A stretch of 64,000 nucleotides of DNA, taken from assembly GCA_041658585.1 (NCBI GenBank), contig JBAZZX010000007.1, positions 27,074 through 91,073 of the forward strand, written 5' to 3'. A program made the position numbers and the translations under genes. Of the stretch, positions 18,603 to 27,731 are shown in pieces. The notes under the pieces were generated by a model. It was not told where the DNA came from. It searched no databases and saw only the letters and a list, made by a program, of their open reading frames with translations. This stretch comes from DYFC01 sp041658585 (lineage in GTDB: Bacteria > Nitrospirota > Thermodesulfovibrionia > Thermodesulfovibrionales > SM23-35). Position 1 is the stretch's first letter. The number at the start of each line of letters is the position of its first letter.

Positions 18603-19766
18603 ATGATATACATAGTTCTCCCCGTAGGCAGTTTCCATGGATGGGGCGTATGCGGTAAATACATAACCAAGGAACTTTCCAGGCTTGATGAAGTAACTTT
18701 AGTCAGCCCCGATTTTACCTTCAACGACATATACGACGAATTCGATTTTCGATTGCTGAAGAGCAAGATGATCCCGGAGGAGGAGAAGAGCCGCATCAAT
18801 AACAGCACCGGCATATGTTTTGACCATCCGGTACTACAGGCGACGAACAACTCATTGAAGCCGATGATGCCCCAGTTGCGTGGAAGCATAAATGTCGGTT
18901 ACACATTTTTCGAGGATACTGTTTTGGACCTTTCCGCCGTCGAAAATGGAAAGCGCCATTTCGACACGATAGCGGCCGGCTCGACATGGTGTAAATATAT
19001 ACTGAGAAATTATGGCCTTACACATGTAACCACGATCATTCAGGGCATCGATCCTACAATCTTTAACCCGCTTCATTCTGAAAAAGAATATTTGAGAGAC
19101 TCATTTGTTATATTCTCCGGCGGAAAATTCGAGTTCAGAAAAGGTCAGGATATTGTAATCAGGGCTTTTAAGCATCTGCAGGACAAATATAGAGACGTGT
19201 ATCTCATGAACAGTTGGTTCAATTCATGGGCCTTCAGTTTTAATACCATGAGCATGTCGCCTTATATCACTTTTTCTCCGCCTGCCGGTGATTACCTTTC
19301 AATCATAAACAAAGTTCTCGCTGATAACGGCATTAATCTCGAAAAAGTTATTACTCTGCCCGTCTATCCCAATATCATGATGCCGAGGATTTACAGAAAT
19401 TCCGACATCGGCCTCTTTCCGAACAGATGCGAAGGCGGAACTAATCTTGTCCTGATGGAATACATGGCCTGCGGTAAACCTGTACTCGCTTCATATAACA
19501 GCGGCCACAAAGATATCCTGACAGAGCAAAACAGCCTAATGTTGACCGAAATGAGACAGGTCCCGGTTATTGCAGCTAATCAGGTAACTGCTGTCTGGGA
19601 TGAACCGAGTCTTGACGAGACGATTGAGAAACTGGAGTTTGCCTATCATAACAGGGATGCGCTCAAAGATATAGCACGTCAGGCAGGCGAGGATTTGAGC
19701 AAAATGACTTGGAAACACACGGCTCAATACTTCTATCATATATTGAAACCAGGGATAGAATCTTGA
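18603..19766 (+). CDS. GT-B glycosyltransferase, GT4-type
   Basis: The product has the two Rossmann halves of a GT-B retaining glycosyltransferase. The acceptor half starts MIYIVLPVGSFHGWGVCGKY. The donor half contains IFSGGKFEFRKGQDIVIRAF and the EX7E-type signature CEGGTNLVLMEYMACGKPVL. The frame opens 10 codons earlier at 18573. I choose ATG 18603 because it gives the family-typical start and has a purine-rich GGGG about ten bases upstream (387 residues). It opens the glycosylation island, so a role in glycan attachment or extension is likely. Donor and acceptor are unknown. Confidence 0.85.
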   Translation: MIYIVLPVGSFHGWGVCGKYITKELSRLDEVTLVSPDFTFNDIYDEFDFRLLKSKMIPEEEKSRINNSTGICFDHPVLQATNNSLKPMMPQLRGSINVGYTFFEDTVLDLSAVENGKRHFDTIAAGSTWCKYILRNYGLTHVTTIIQGIDPTIFNPLHSEKEYLRDSFVIFSGGKFEFRKGQDIVIRAFKHLQDKYRDVYLMNSWFNSWAFSFNTMSMSPYITFSPPAGDYLSIINKVLADNGINLEKVITLPVYPNIMMPRIYRNSDIGLFPNRCEGGTNLVLMEYMACGKPVLASYNSGHKDILTEQNSLMLTEMRQVPVIAANQVTAVWDEPSLDETIEKLEFAYHNRDALKDIARQAGEDLSKMTWKHTAQYFYHILKPGIES

Positions 19767-19795
19767 ATTTGCCATGCTATAACTCAACTTCTTCC

Positions 19796-19828
19796 GTCAT
19801 GGATTGCCCGATCAGGTCGGGCAATGAC
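19796..19828. repeat. Hairpin repeat GTCAT...ATTGCCCGA/TCGGGCAAT...ATGAC
   Basis: A perfect 9-base stem ATTGCCCGA/TCGGGCAAT with loop TCAGG lies between the glycosyltransferase and the first TPR-GT41 gene. GTCAT/ATGAC outer arms extend it. It could attenuate or separate transcription; there is no clear U-tract. Confidence 0.6.
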
Positions 19829-19848
19829 AATTATTCAATAATAATTTT

Positions 19849-21933
19849 ATGCAACATTTAGGTTTGGACGCTTTGAAAGCACAGGGTCTCGTTGCATACC
19901 AGCGCAAAGACTACGCCGCAGCAATGCATTACCTGAAACAGGCCCTTCATGCCGGTCCGAATGACGCCCGCATACATTACTTGCTGGCAAATATTCTGAG
20001 AGAAAAAGGAGAAGCCGGCGAAGCAGCAATGCATTATCGGGAATCCCTGCGCATAGATCCCAAGTTTGCTGAAGCATATAATAATCTCGGCCTCATTTTA
20101 CAGGAAAAAGGTTTGTTTGATGAGGCAATAGAATGCTATCAGAAAGCCCTGGAATTAAATCCGGCTCTCACCGATATCTACTACAATCTGGCCACAGGTT
20201 TTCATGACAAAAAAGACTATGAAAAAGCCGAGATGTATTACCGAAAAACCATTGAACATAATCCGCATGATGCCGATGCGCATTATAATCTTGCAAACGT
20301 CCTGAAAGAGTGCAACAGAATTGATGATTCTTTGGTGTATTATCAGGCGGCTCTCGAACTCAATCCCGGACTCGTGGATGCATATAATAATATGGGAAGC
20401 ATTTTCAGCGACCGCGGTCTTTTTGATGACGCCGCTACCTGTTATCTGAAAGCTTTGCAGCTGAACCCGAACGTTCCCGATATTTACAGCAATCTTGGTA
20501 TCGTCTTCAGGGAACAAGGCCAATTGGACAAAGCTTTAGAGTATTTTGAGACAGCATTAAAAATCAATCCGTCCTTCGTGGATGCCTTAAATAACATGGC
20601 CGGTGTCTTTCTTGATCAGGGCAATCTGAGCAAAGCGGAGAAATGCCTGGAGGATGCGCTCCGCTTTAGCCCGCGTCCGGCTATTCACAGCAGCCTCCTT
20701 TTTGCAATGAATTATAATCCGTCACACAGCCCTCAGACCATATATACAGAACACGTCAACTTTTCAAAACGCTTTGTCGAACCGCTGTTGCCCAAAATAT
20801 CTCCTCATACAAACGAATGTAAGGCGGACCGCAAATTGAGAATAGGTTATGTTTCGCCGGACTTCAGGAGGCATTCCGTAGCCTATTTTATCGAACCGGT
20901 CCTTTCATCCCATGACCGCCGGCAGATCGAGGTCTTCTGCTATTCTAATGTCAGGGCTGTTGATGACGTTACACACCGCATACATAGCTGCGCTGATCAG
21001 TGGCGGTCAATAACAGGAATGTCCGATGAGGATGTTGCCGGGTTAATTCGTTCCGACGGGATTGATGTCCTCGTTGATCTCGCGGGTCACACGGACAGGA
21101 ACCGAATGCTCGTATTCGCCCGCAAACCGGCGCCTGTCCAGGTTACATGGATCGGGTATCCCGCAACCACAGGCCTTCAGACAATGGATTACAAGATCGT
21201 CGATGACGTCACCGATCCTCCGGGCATGACCGAACAATTCTATTCAGAGAAGCTTTTGCGGCTGCCGGAATCTTTTCTCTGTTATCTGCCTCCGGAGGAC
21301 AGCCCCGGGGTCGCCGCATGCCCCGCTTTAACGGCCGGCCACATAACCTTTGGCTCATTTAATAATTACCCGAAAGTGTCTCCGGAAGTTCTCTCACTTT
21401 GGATTAAGATACTCAAAGCAGTGCCTGATTCCCGGCTCGTTCTAAAGGCAAGGAGTTTTCGAGACAGGAAAGTCACGGAAGAGCTTATCGGTAAATTCGT
21501 TGGGAAAGATATAAACAAGGCAAGGATTGAATTATGCACATGGAAGTCATCCACAAAAGAGCATCTTGATCTGTACAATCGTATTGATATCGCTCTTGAC
21601 ACGTTTCCATATAACGGGACAACTACAACCTGCGAGGCGCTCTGGATGGGAGTTCCTGTAATAACCTTAACCGGAGTGACTCATGCGTCGAGAGTTGGTA
21701 CCAGTTTGTTAACAACTGTTGAAATGCAGGAGTTTATCGGGGACAGTGAAGAGGAATATGTCCGGAAAGCTGTCGATCTGGCCCACGATACCACGAAGCG
21801 GCGAACGCTCAGAAAATCATTACGGGATATGATATTACAATCGCCCTTGACCGATGCGAAACGCTTCACGTCGAACCTTGAGAATTGTTATCGGGCTATA
21901 TGGAGGACTTGGTGCAAAAATGAATATCCATAG
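19849..21933 (+). CDS. TPR-GT41 glycosyltransferase (O-GlcNAc transferase/SPINDLY-like)
   Basis: This 694-residue cytoplasmic enzyme likely transfers a sugar (GlcNAc, fucose or a nonulosonic acid-like donor) to Ser/Thr of target proteins. Residues about 1-290 are TPRs (GEAAMHYRESLRIDPKFAEA; AYNNLG patterns). The GT41 catalytic part starts at residue 331 with RIGYVSPDFRRHS (catalytic-type histidine at about 342). It continues with VDLAGHTDRNRMLVFARKPA, TWIGYPATTGL, FGSFNNYPKVSPEVL and NGTTTTCEALWMGVPVITL, which hold the nucleotide-sugar binding residues. The stop overlaps the next paralogue's start by 14 bases, so the two are probably co-expressed. Substrate proteins may be encoded elsewhere. 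Confidence 0.92.
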   Translation: MQHLGLDALKAQGLVAYQRKDYAAAMHYLKQALHAGPNDARIHYLLANILREKGEAGEAAMHYRESLRIDPKFAEAYNNLGLILQEKGLFDEAIECYQKALELNPALTDIYYNLATGFHDKKDYEKAEMYYRKTIEHNPHDADAHYNLANVLKECNRIDDSLVYYQAALELNPGLVDAYNNMGSIFSDRGLFDDAATCYLKALQLNPNVPDIYSNLGIVFREQGQLDKALEYFETALKINPSFVDALNNMAGVFLDQGNLSKAEKCLEDALRFSPRPAIHSSLLFAMNYNPSHSPQTIYTEHVNFSKRFVEPLLPKISPHTNECKADRKLRIGYVSPDFRRHSVAYFIEPVLSSHDRRQIEVFCYSNVRAVDDVTHRIHSCADQWRSITGMSDEDVAGLIRSDGIDVLVDLAGHTDRNRMLVFARKPAPVQVTWIGYPATTGLQTMDYKIVDDVTDPPGMTEQFYSEKLLRLPESFLCYLPPEDSPGVAACPALTAGHITFGSFNNYPKVSPEVLSLWIKILKAVPDSRLVLKARSFRDRKVTEELIGKFVGKDINKARIELCTWKSSTKEHLDLYNRIDIALDTFPYNGTTTTCEALWMGVPVITLTGVTHASRVGTSLLTTVEMQEFIGDSEEEYVRKAVDLAHDTTKRRTLRKSLRDMILQSPLTDAKRFTSNLENCYRAIWRTWCKNEYP

Positions 21934-24094
21934 AGCGCTCCAATTCGCTCTTGAACATTTTCAGGCAGGAGATTTTGAAAAGGCGGAAGCATTATACAGG
22001 CAAATACTTGTGACTAAGCCGAATAATATTGACGCCTTACACAATCTCGGGATACTATGCTACCAACGTGGGGATTATGACTCTGCAATCCGCTATATCA
22101 ATAAGGTCATTCAACACATGCCGAACAATGCCCCTGCATACAATAATATGGGTCTCGCTTATGCAGGGAAAGGGCACCACAATGAAGCGATAAAATTTTA
22201 CCGCAAAGCAATACACCTCGACCCGATTTTTTCCAATGCCCATTATAATCTCGCTAATGTATTTAAAGACAAAGGGGATATTGACAGCGCTATTGCCGAT
22301 TATCAGAAGGCGTTGCAGCTCGATCCAGGACTATCCTATGCATACAATAATTTGGGGATCGCTTACAAACAGAAAGGTGATATCGACGAAGCTATCAAGA
22401 ATTTCAAGAAAGCCCTGAGTATTAACCCCCTCCTCGCAAATGCACATTATAATCTGGGGCTGAGCGTCCTGAAAAAAGGGCAGCTTGAGGAAGCAATGAC
22501 ATGCTATCAGAAAGCGCTCCAACTTAACCCACAATTTGCTGTTGTTTATAATGATCTGGGCGTTGCCTATCAGGTAAAAGGAGACCGTGACGCAGCTATA
22601 ACCTGCTACAAAAAGGCGATCGGACTTAACCTCAACCGTCCGGATGTATTCAACAACATCGGGCTTGCTCTGCAGGAAAAAGGGCAGCTTGAAGAGGCGA
22701 TGAGTTACTATCAAAAAGCAATCGATCTCAACCCGCATTTTGCCGATGCATACATAAATCTTGGGAATGTTCTGAAGGATTTTGGGAAACTGGATGAAGC
22801 AGAGGCAAACTACCGGCACGTTTTTCAGATCAACCCCGAGCACGCGATTGCTTACAGCAACATCCTCTTCACTATGAATTATGATTGCGGATATGACGCG
22901 CAGACTATCTTCAGGGAACATCTCAATTTTGCAAAAAAACTTGCCGAACCCCTTTCTTCCATCCGGCTTCGTCACACCAATGAACGCGACCCTTACAAAA
23001 AATTGAGGATCGGGTATGTCTCCCCCGATTTCAGAAAGCATTCCATTGCTTATTTTATTGAACCGGTTTTATCCTCTCACAACCGCGAAAAATATGAAAT
23101 CTTCTGTTATTCCGATGTGCTTTTCCCTGATGATGTAACAAAACGCATTCAGGAATATACCGATCAATGGAGAGGCATTGCCGGAATGACGGATGATATG
23201 GTCTCTGAATCAATACGCAACGACAAAATAGATATTCTCATAGACCTGGCAGGCCATACAGCCAAAAACCGATTGCTGCTGTTTGCCCGGAAGCCGGCGC
23301 CTGTTCAGGTTAGTTGGATAGGATATCCGTCCACCACAGGTCTGTCTGCAATGGATTATAAGATCGTTGATCACTATACTGATCCGGAGGGTATGACAGA
23401 GAAGTTATATTCGGAGAAACTGATACGCATGCCGGAAAGTTTCCTCTGTTATCTTCCTTATGAGGAAAGCCCCGACGTCGGACCTTTGCCGGCTTTGACT
23501 AATGACTGGACAACTTTTGGTTCGTTCAACAATTTCTCCAAGGTTTCAACCGATATTTTAAAGGTGTGGTCCGGCATATTGAGAGAGCTTCCCCGGTCCC
23601 GCTTAATGCTGAAGAGCCAGGCATTTATTAGCAAAATGGTCTGCAACAGGGTAACTGATGTTTTCGAAAAAGACGGGGTTTCCGCCGAGAGGATCGAGTT
23701 CATGTCCTTCGAACCGTCAATTAAAATGCACCTCGACCTGTATAACCGGATCGATATCGCACTCGACACCTTTCCCTACCACGGGACAACTACAACATGT
23801 GAAGCACTCTGGATGGGAGTCCCTGTTATTACCCTTGCCGGAAATGCACATGTATCGCGTGTCGGCGTTAGCTTGTTATCGAATGTAGGACTTCCGGAAC
23901 TCATTGCCTCTACATCCGACGAATATATTGCAAAAGCCGTCAATCTGGCAAATGCTCCGGACAAACTGAAAACATTAAGGGAACGGTTGCGACAAATGAT
24001 GAAGAATTCACCCTTGACCGACCAAAAGCGTTTTGCGGCATATCTGGAGCAGATTTATCATGAAATATGGAATAAATGGTGCGTGACAGTTTGA
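21920..24094 (+). CDS. TPR-GT41 glycosyltransferase, paralogue of the preceding gene
   Basis: The start is ATG 21920 (MNIHRALQFALEHFQAGDFE), 14 bases inside the end of the upstream gene with GGAGG 13 bases before it; the open frame begins earlier but overlaps the neighbour's coding region. The product has 724 residues. TPRs cover about 1-310, and the GT41 part starts at residue 363 (RIGYVSPDFRKHS) with the same motif set as its neighbour (LAGHTAKNRLLLFARKPA, GTTTTCEALWMGVPVITLAG). The first TPR pair closely resembles those of the downstream TPR-GT9-like and sulfotransferase-like proteins, suggesting module exchange. Both GT41 cores look intact. Confidence 0.92.
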   Translation: MNIHRALQFALEHFQAGDFEKAEALYRQILVTKPNNIDALHNLGILCYQRGDYDSAIRYINKVIQHMPNNAPAYNNMGLAYAGKGHHNEAIKFYRKAIHLDPIFSNAHYNLANVFKDKGDIDSAIADYQKALQLDPGLSYAYNNLGIAYKQKGDIDEAIKNFKKALSINPLLANAHYNLGLSVLKKGQLEEAMTCYQKALQLNPQFAVVYNDLGVAYQVKGDRDAAITCYKKAIGLNLNRPDVFNNIGLALQEKGQLEEAMSYYQKAIDLNPHFADAYINLGNVLKDFGKLDEAEANYRHVFQINPEHAIAYSNILFTMNYDCGYDAQTIFREHLNFAKKLAEPLSSIRLRHTNERDPYKKLRIGYVSPDFRKHSIAYFIEPVLSSHNREKYEIFCYSDVLFPDDVTKRIQEYTDQWRGIAGMTDDMVSESIRNDKIDILIDLAGHTAKNRLLLFARKPAPVQVSWIGYPSTTGLSAMDYKIVDHYTDPEGMTEKLYSEKLIRMPESFLCYLPYEESPDVGPLPALTNDWTTFGSFNNFSKVSTDILKVWSGILRELPRSRLMLKSQAFISKMVCNRVTDVFEKDGVSAERIEFMSFEPSIKMHLDLYNRIDIALDTFPYHGTTTTCEALWMGVPVITLAGNAHVSRVGVSLLSNVGLPELIASTSDEYIAKAVNLANAPDKLKTLRERLRQMMKNSPLTDQKRFAAYLEQIYHEIWNKWCVTV

Positions 24095-24191
24095 TATAAT
24101 AGATAAGAAAAATGACAGATTCGCAAAAGGCATGGAAAAGATCATAAATCATTGGTAAGCTGTCAAACCATATTTGTAAATTGACGCTTAC

Positions 24192-24217
24192 TGCACCCTT
24201 CGACAAGCTCAGGGTAA
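24192..24217. repeat. GAGCTTGTCGA-type hairpin
   Basis: One unit with stem ACCCT/AGGGT around TCGACAAGCTC, in the 170-base gap before the methyltransferase gene. The remaining gap DNA shows no other feature. Confidence 0.8.
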
Positions 24218-24263
24218 CAAAAATGACATTATATGAAAACGTCACCAGGCAGGAAAGGTAAAT

Positions 24264-25001
24264 ATGGAAATAAAAGAAGAGCTTCTCGCCAAAATCAAGA
24301 CCATTCCGTTCTGGTACCACAAAATAGAGCTTCCTTATGGTATAGTGACACCGGGCTGGGCCCCGATTAATCCCGCAGCCTATGGAATCCCTGATGATAT
24401 GAGCGGCAGACGTGTACTCGATATAGGCTCATGGGATGGTTACTGGACATTTGAAGCTTTGAAACGCGGAGCGAAAGAAGTAATAGCCATTGACGACTTT
24501 TCCGATTATCTCGGGAGTTTGAATCAAAGCGACAGGAAAGCCTGGGAATCTTTCGACCTTTGCCGGTCGGCCCTCGGCTATTCGGAAGACATCTGTAAAA
24601 GAATCGAAATGTCCGTTTATGATATTTCTGAAGGGAATCTGGGGATATTTGATACGGTCTTCTTTTTCGGCACAGTTTACCATCTCCGCCATCCGTTGCT
24701 GGCACTCGACAAGATATCGGTCGTATGCACCCGGGACATATATGTTGAGTCCGCCATCCTGGATGATTTCAGCCCGTACAGGGGCGGTCTGGGGCACGGG
24801 TACCCGGGCCAACAGACGATCATGGAATTTTATCCTGGAAAACAATATGGCAATAACGAGACGAACTGGTGGGCGCCGACCCTTTTCTGTTTGATGAGTA
24901 TGACGTATGCCGCCGGTTTTGCAAAAGTAGATGGATGGAAATTGATCGAAAAACCTGAGCATATCTCTCTCTGCAGAGGGTTTGTTAAAGGGATCAAGTA
25001 A
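24264..25001 (+). CDS. Class I SAM-dependent methyltransferase, CmoB-like (DUF1698)
   Basis: The 245-residue protein has motif I VLDIGSWDGYWTFEALKRGA at about 53-72 and the following acidic residues AIDDF, then FDTVFFFGTVYHLRHPLLAL as motif IV region. This spacing is typical of the CmoB/DUF1698 branch. True CmoB is larger (about 320 residues) and carboxymethylates tRNA; here the context of glycosyltransferases suggests methylation of a sugar or glycopeptide. AGGAAAGG lies six bases before the ATG. It is flanked on both sides by hairpin repeats, as if it were a movable cassette. Confidence 0.8.
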   Translation: MEIKEELLAKIKTIPFWYHKIELPYGIVTPGWAPINPAAYGIPDDMSGRRVLDIGSWDGYWTFEALKRGAKEVIAIDDFSDYLGSLNQSDRKAWESFDLCRSALGYSEDICKRIEMSVYDISEGNLGIFDTVFFFGTVYHLRHPLLALDKISVVCTRDIYVESAILDDFSPYRGGLGHGYPGQQTIMEFYPGKQYGNNETNWWAPTLFCLMSMTYAAGFAKVDGWKLIEKPEHISLCRGFVKGIK

Positions 25002-25025
25002 GTGTTTTCATCAAAAGTTATTTTT

Positions 25026-25082
25026 GTCACCCTGAGCAGTTGACTGATGGTTCGACCGTTCGACAAGCTCACGGTTCACCAT
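25026..25082. repeat. GAGCTTGTCGA-type hairpins with variant stem
   Basis: A unit with stem ACCGT/ACGGT around TCGACAAGCTC sits inside outer arms ATGGT...ACCAT, next to a degenerate CACCCTGAGC half-unit. The compensatory stem change is a notable variant. Confidence 0.75.
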
Positions 25083-25105
25083 AACATAAGGAGATAAATA
25101 TTCTC

Positions 25106-25780
25106 ATGCTCGATCAAAAAGGAATCAAAAGCATATTGCAGAAAGAAAATCCGTTTGTATTGGAAATCGGAAGCCATATAGGTCTCGACACGTTGAAATT
25201 TTTAAATGAATTTAAAGACATTACCATCTATTGCTTTGAGCCGGACCCTCGATGTATAGCGGTTTTTAGAGAATTTGTTAAGGATACAAGATGTACTCTT
25301 ATAGAGGCGGCTGTGTCAAATGCCGATGGGATAGTCCTCCTGCATTTATCCGGAGGCTGGCCTCCAGGTTATAAAGATCAATGGGCCTGGGTTTTTGGAC
25401 GGGGTGACTGGAACGCGTCGTCTTCCATTAAAAATACAGTCTCGCATTCAAGTATGTATCCATGGCTTTCCTTTGAAAAAACAATCGAAGTGAGGACACT
25501 CAAGCTCGACACATGGACCAAAGAAAACAGTGTTGGGAACATTGATTTTATATGGGCGGATGTACAGGGCGCTGAAAAAGAATTAATTGAAGGCGCTGTT
25601 AATACTCTTCCAATGGTAAATTATTTCTTTACCGAATATGGTGAAAAGTCCCCTTATCCCGATGCCTTGACCCGGCAAGAGACAATAGACCTGTTTAATC
25701 AATATGATTTTGAAATAGTGCGGCAGTATTCTGATGATGGTGCGATAGGAAATCTGCTTTTCAAAAACAAATATTTATGA
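25106..25780 (+). CDS. FkbM-family methyltransferase
   Basis: The 224-residue protein shows FkbM features: VLEIGSHIGLDTLKFL as the SAM motif, CFEPDPRC, the middle LKLDTWTKE, and IDFIWADVQGAEKELIEGA followed by the C-terminal FNQYDFEIVRQY. These enzymes O-methylate sugars or polyketide hydroxyls and are common in flagellin and LPS glycan loci. It overlaps the next TPR gene by four bases (ATGA), so translation is coupled and the two may modify the same glycoprotein. Confidence 0.88.
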   Translation: MLDQKGIKSILQKENPFVLEIGSHIGLDTLKFLNEFKDITIYCFEPDPRCIAVFREFVKDTRCTLIEAAVSNADGIVLLHLSGGWPPGYKDQWAWVFGRGDWNASSSIKNTVSHSSMYPWLSFEKTIEVRTLKLDTWTKENSVGNIDFIWADVQGAEKELIEGAVNTLPMVNYFFTEYGEKSPYPDALTRQETIDLFNQYDFEIVRQYSDDGAIGNLLFKNKYL

Positions 25781-27435
25781 AACCTGTCGTGAACATTGAC
25801 AATAAACTCCAGGCAGCCTTTGAATATTTTCAAAAAGGGAATCTCGAACAGGCAGAGCTTGCATGTAAAGACATTCTACAGCTTCAGCCTGACAATAGTG
25901 ACGTACTTCACCTCCTCGGCGTAATATCCTATCAACAGGGGAAACATGATCTTGCCGTTCAATATATAAACAAATCCATTGAAGTAGACCCCTGCAACGC
26001 CTCTGCATATTATAATCTGGGAACAGTTTTCAGAGAAAACGCGCAACTTGACGAGGCTGTCGACAGCTATAAAAAAGCCATTAATATCGACCCTGCCAAT
26101 GCGGCTTCATATAATAATCTGGGCATAGCGCTGAAAGAGAAAGGGCTTATTGAGGAAGCGATATCCTGTTATCAGAAGGCGCTCGAACTAAACCCTGATA
26201 TGATTGCAGTCTACTATAATATGGGAAGTATCTCTCAGGAAAAGGGGCAATTCGATGATGCCCTTTCATATTACGGCAGGGCAGCGGAGTTGGACAATCG
26301 GAACCCTGCTGTTCACAACAGTCTGGGGCTGGTCCTCAAAGAAAAGGGACTTCTTGATGAAGCCGTATCCCATTATCAAAAAGCCGTTGAATACGAGCCT
26401 GATAATGCGGCCTTTCATAATAACCTTGGAATTGCCTTAAAAGAAAAGGGGCGATTGGATGAAGCCGTTGTTCATCTTGAAAAATCTTTTGATATTGAGC
26501 CGAACGATACCGCATTAAACCAGATATTCGAAATATCTTATTTGATCCTGCGCAAGGGTGACCTTCAGAAGGGGTGGAGCCTCTACTGGAGATTCAATGA
26601 TTCCTACTGGCAAAAAAATATTCCCGCCAAACCTATCTGGAATGGATCGGATATACAGGGAAGTACCATCGTAATACAATCGGATGCAGGGTTCGGCGAT
26701 GTAATTCAATATATCAGATACGCGCCGCTGGTAGCGGAAAGAGGCGCAAAGGTAATTTTGAATTGTCAAAAAGAGATTGTATCTTTACTGAAAAATGTTA
26801 AAGGGTTAACTACCGTAGTGACGGATATTCCATTATCACAGTTTGATCTCTTCATCCCCATAAGGCGTCTGCCACTTGTGTTTGAAACAAAACTGGAAAC
26901 CATTCCTTCAGAGGTCCCCTATATAAAGGCAAATCCTGAATTGGTACGGAAATGGAAAGAAAAGGTTCATTCCGAGAATGGAAAACTGAAGGTTGGTCTT
27001 GTGTGGGCAGCGGGACACGGCGACAGTAACCGTTCATGCCCCCTCAGCCTGTTCGCGCCGCTTACAAGCTTGCAGGATGTCACTTTTTACAGTTTACAGG
27101 TTGGGAAAGATGCAGACGGAGCTTTGAACCCGCCGGAAGGCATGAAGCTTATCGATTACACCGAAGAGATAAAGGATTTTTCCTATACAGCTGCAATCAT
27201 CGAAAATCTTGATCTGACAATCTCGGTGGACACGGCGGTTGCCCACGTTGCGGGCGCCATGGGTAAACCGGTCTGGAACCTGCTGCCTCATATTGTCGAC
27301 AGCAGGTGGCTCCTGGAGCGCGAAGACAGCCCGTGGTATCCTACGATGAAGCTTTTCCGACAGCCGTCTACCGGCGACTGGGAATCTGTAATCAGACGGG
27401 TATCGGAAAGCCTGAAGGCGTTAGTATGTTTATAA
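25777..27435 (+). CDS. TPR protein with GT9-like (heptosyltransferase-fold) C-terminal domain
   Basis: Residues about 1-245 form seven TPRs (AYYNLGTVFRENAQLDEAV and repeats). The remaining part resembles GT-B fold GT9 proteins: SDAGFGDVIQYIRYAP near 303 as the N-domain loop, KVGLVWAAGHGDSNRSC, and the donor-side ENLDLTISVDTAVAHVAGAM with PVWNLLP. This second architecture recurs at 33760. In GT9 heptosyltransferases the SVDTAVAHVAGA stretch lines the nucleotide-sugar site, so an ADP- or other activated sugar is the probable donor. The linker WSLYWRFNDSYW is shared between the two copies. Confidence 0.85.
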   Translation: MKPVVNIDNKLQAAFEYFQKGNLEQAELACKDILQLQPDNSDVLHLLGVISYQQGKHDLAVQYINKSIEVDPCNASAYYNLGTVFRENAQLDEAVDSYKKAINIDPANAASYNNLGIALKEKGLIEEAISCYQKALELNPDMIAVYYNMGSISQEKGQFDDALSYYGRAAELDNRNPAVHNSLGLVLKEKGLLDEAVSHYQKAVEYEPDNAAFHNNLGIALKEKGRLDEAVVHLEKSFDIEPNDTALNQIFEISYLILRKGDLQKGWSLYWRFNDSYWQKNIPAKPIWNGSDIQGSTIVIQSDAGFGDVIQYIRYAPLVAERGAKVILNCQKEIVSLLKNVKGLTTVVTDIPLSQFDLFIPIRRLPLVFETKLETIPSEVPYIKANPELVRKWKEKVHSENGKLKVGLVWAAGHGDSNRSCPLSLFAPLTSLQDVTFYSLQVGKDADGALNPPEGMKLIDYTEEIKDFSYTAAIIENLDLTISVDTAVAHVAGAMGKPVWNLLPHIVDSRWLLEREDSPWYPTMKLFRQPSTGDWESVIRRVSESLKALVCL

Positions 27436-27549
27436 ACAGACATTAAATAATCCGTATGGTAACTACCCCATACCGCACAGCACTAAAGGTTTACATGACA
27501 GGATATGGTTTTTACAAAAGCGCTGTTTATATGATATATTTAATAAATA

Positions 27550-27619
27550 GAGCTTTTTGCAAAAGTATCTAAATTGTCACCCTCATAAGCGCTGTTTTAA
27601 GGACTTTTGCAAGAAGCTC
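27550..27619. repeat. MITE-like element, short form
   Basis: Same ends as the element at 15692-15824 (GAGCTTTTTGCAAAAGTATC ... GGACTTTTGCAAGAAGCTC), but lacking 63 bases that hold the two hairpins. The join reads TGTCACCCTCATAAGCGCTG. The gap 27436-27731 has no gene besides this element. Confidence 0.85.
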
Positions 27620-27731
27620 ATTAGTTAAATAATAAAGATATTTTCGACATAGCTTTGAATGCCACAGGCTTACGACTCTTCTTGAGACCCGTCCTGAAAA
27701 AGGTCATGAAGCGACTATAAAGGAGATGATT

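Noticed and set aside
22331..23041. Long minus-strand ORF in the TPR-GT41 gene
   Set aside because: Antisense shadow of the repeats; no ribosome site or homology.
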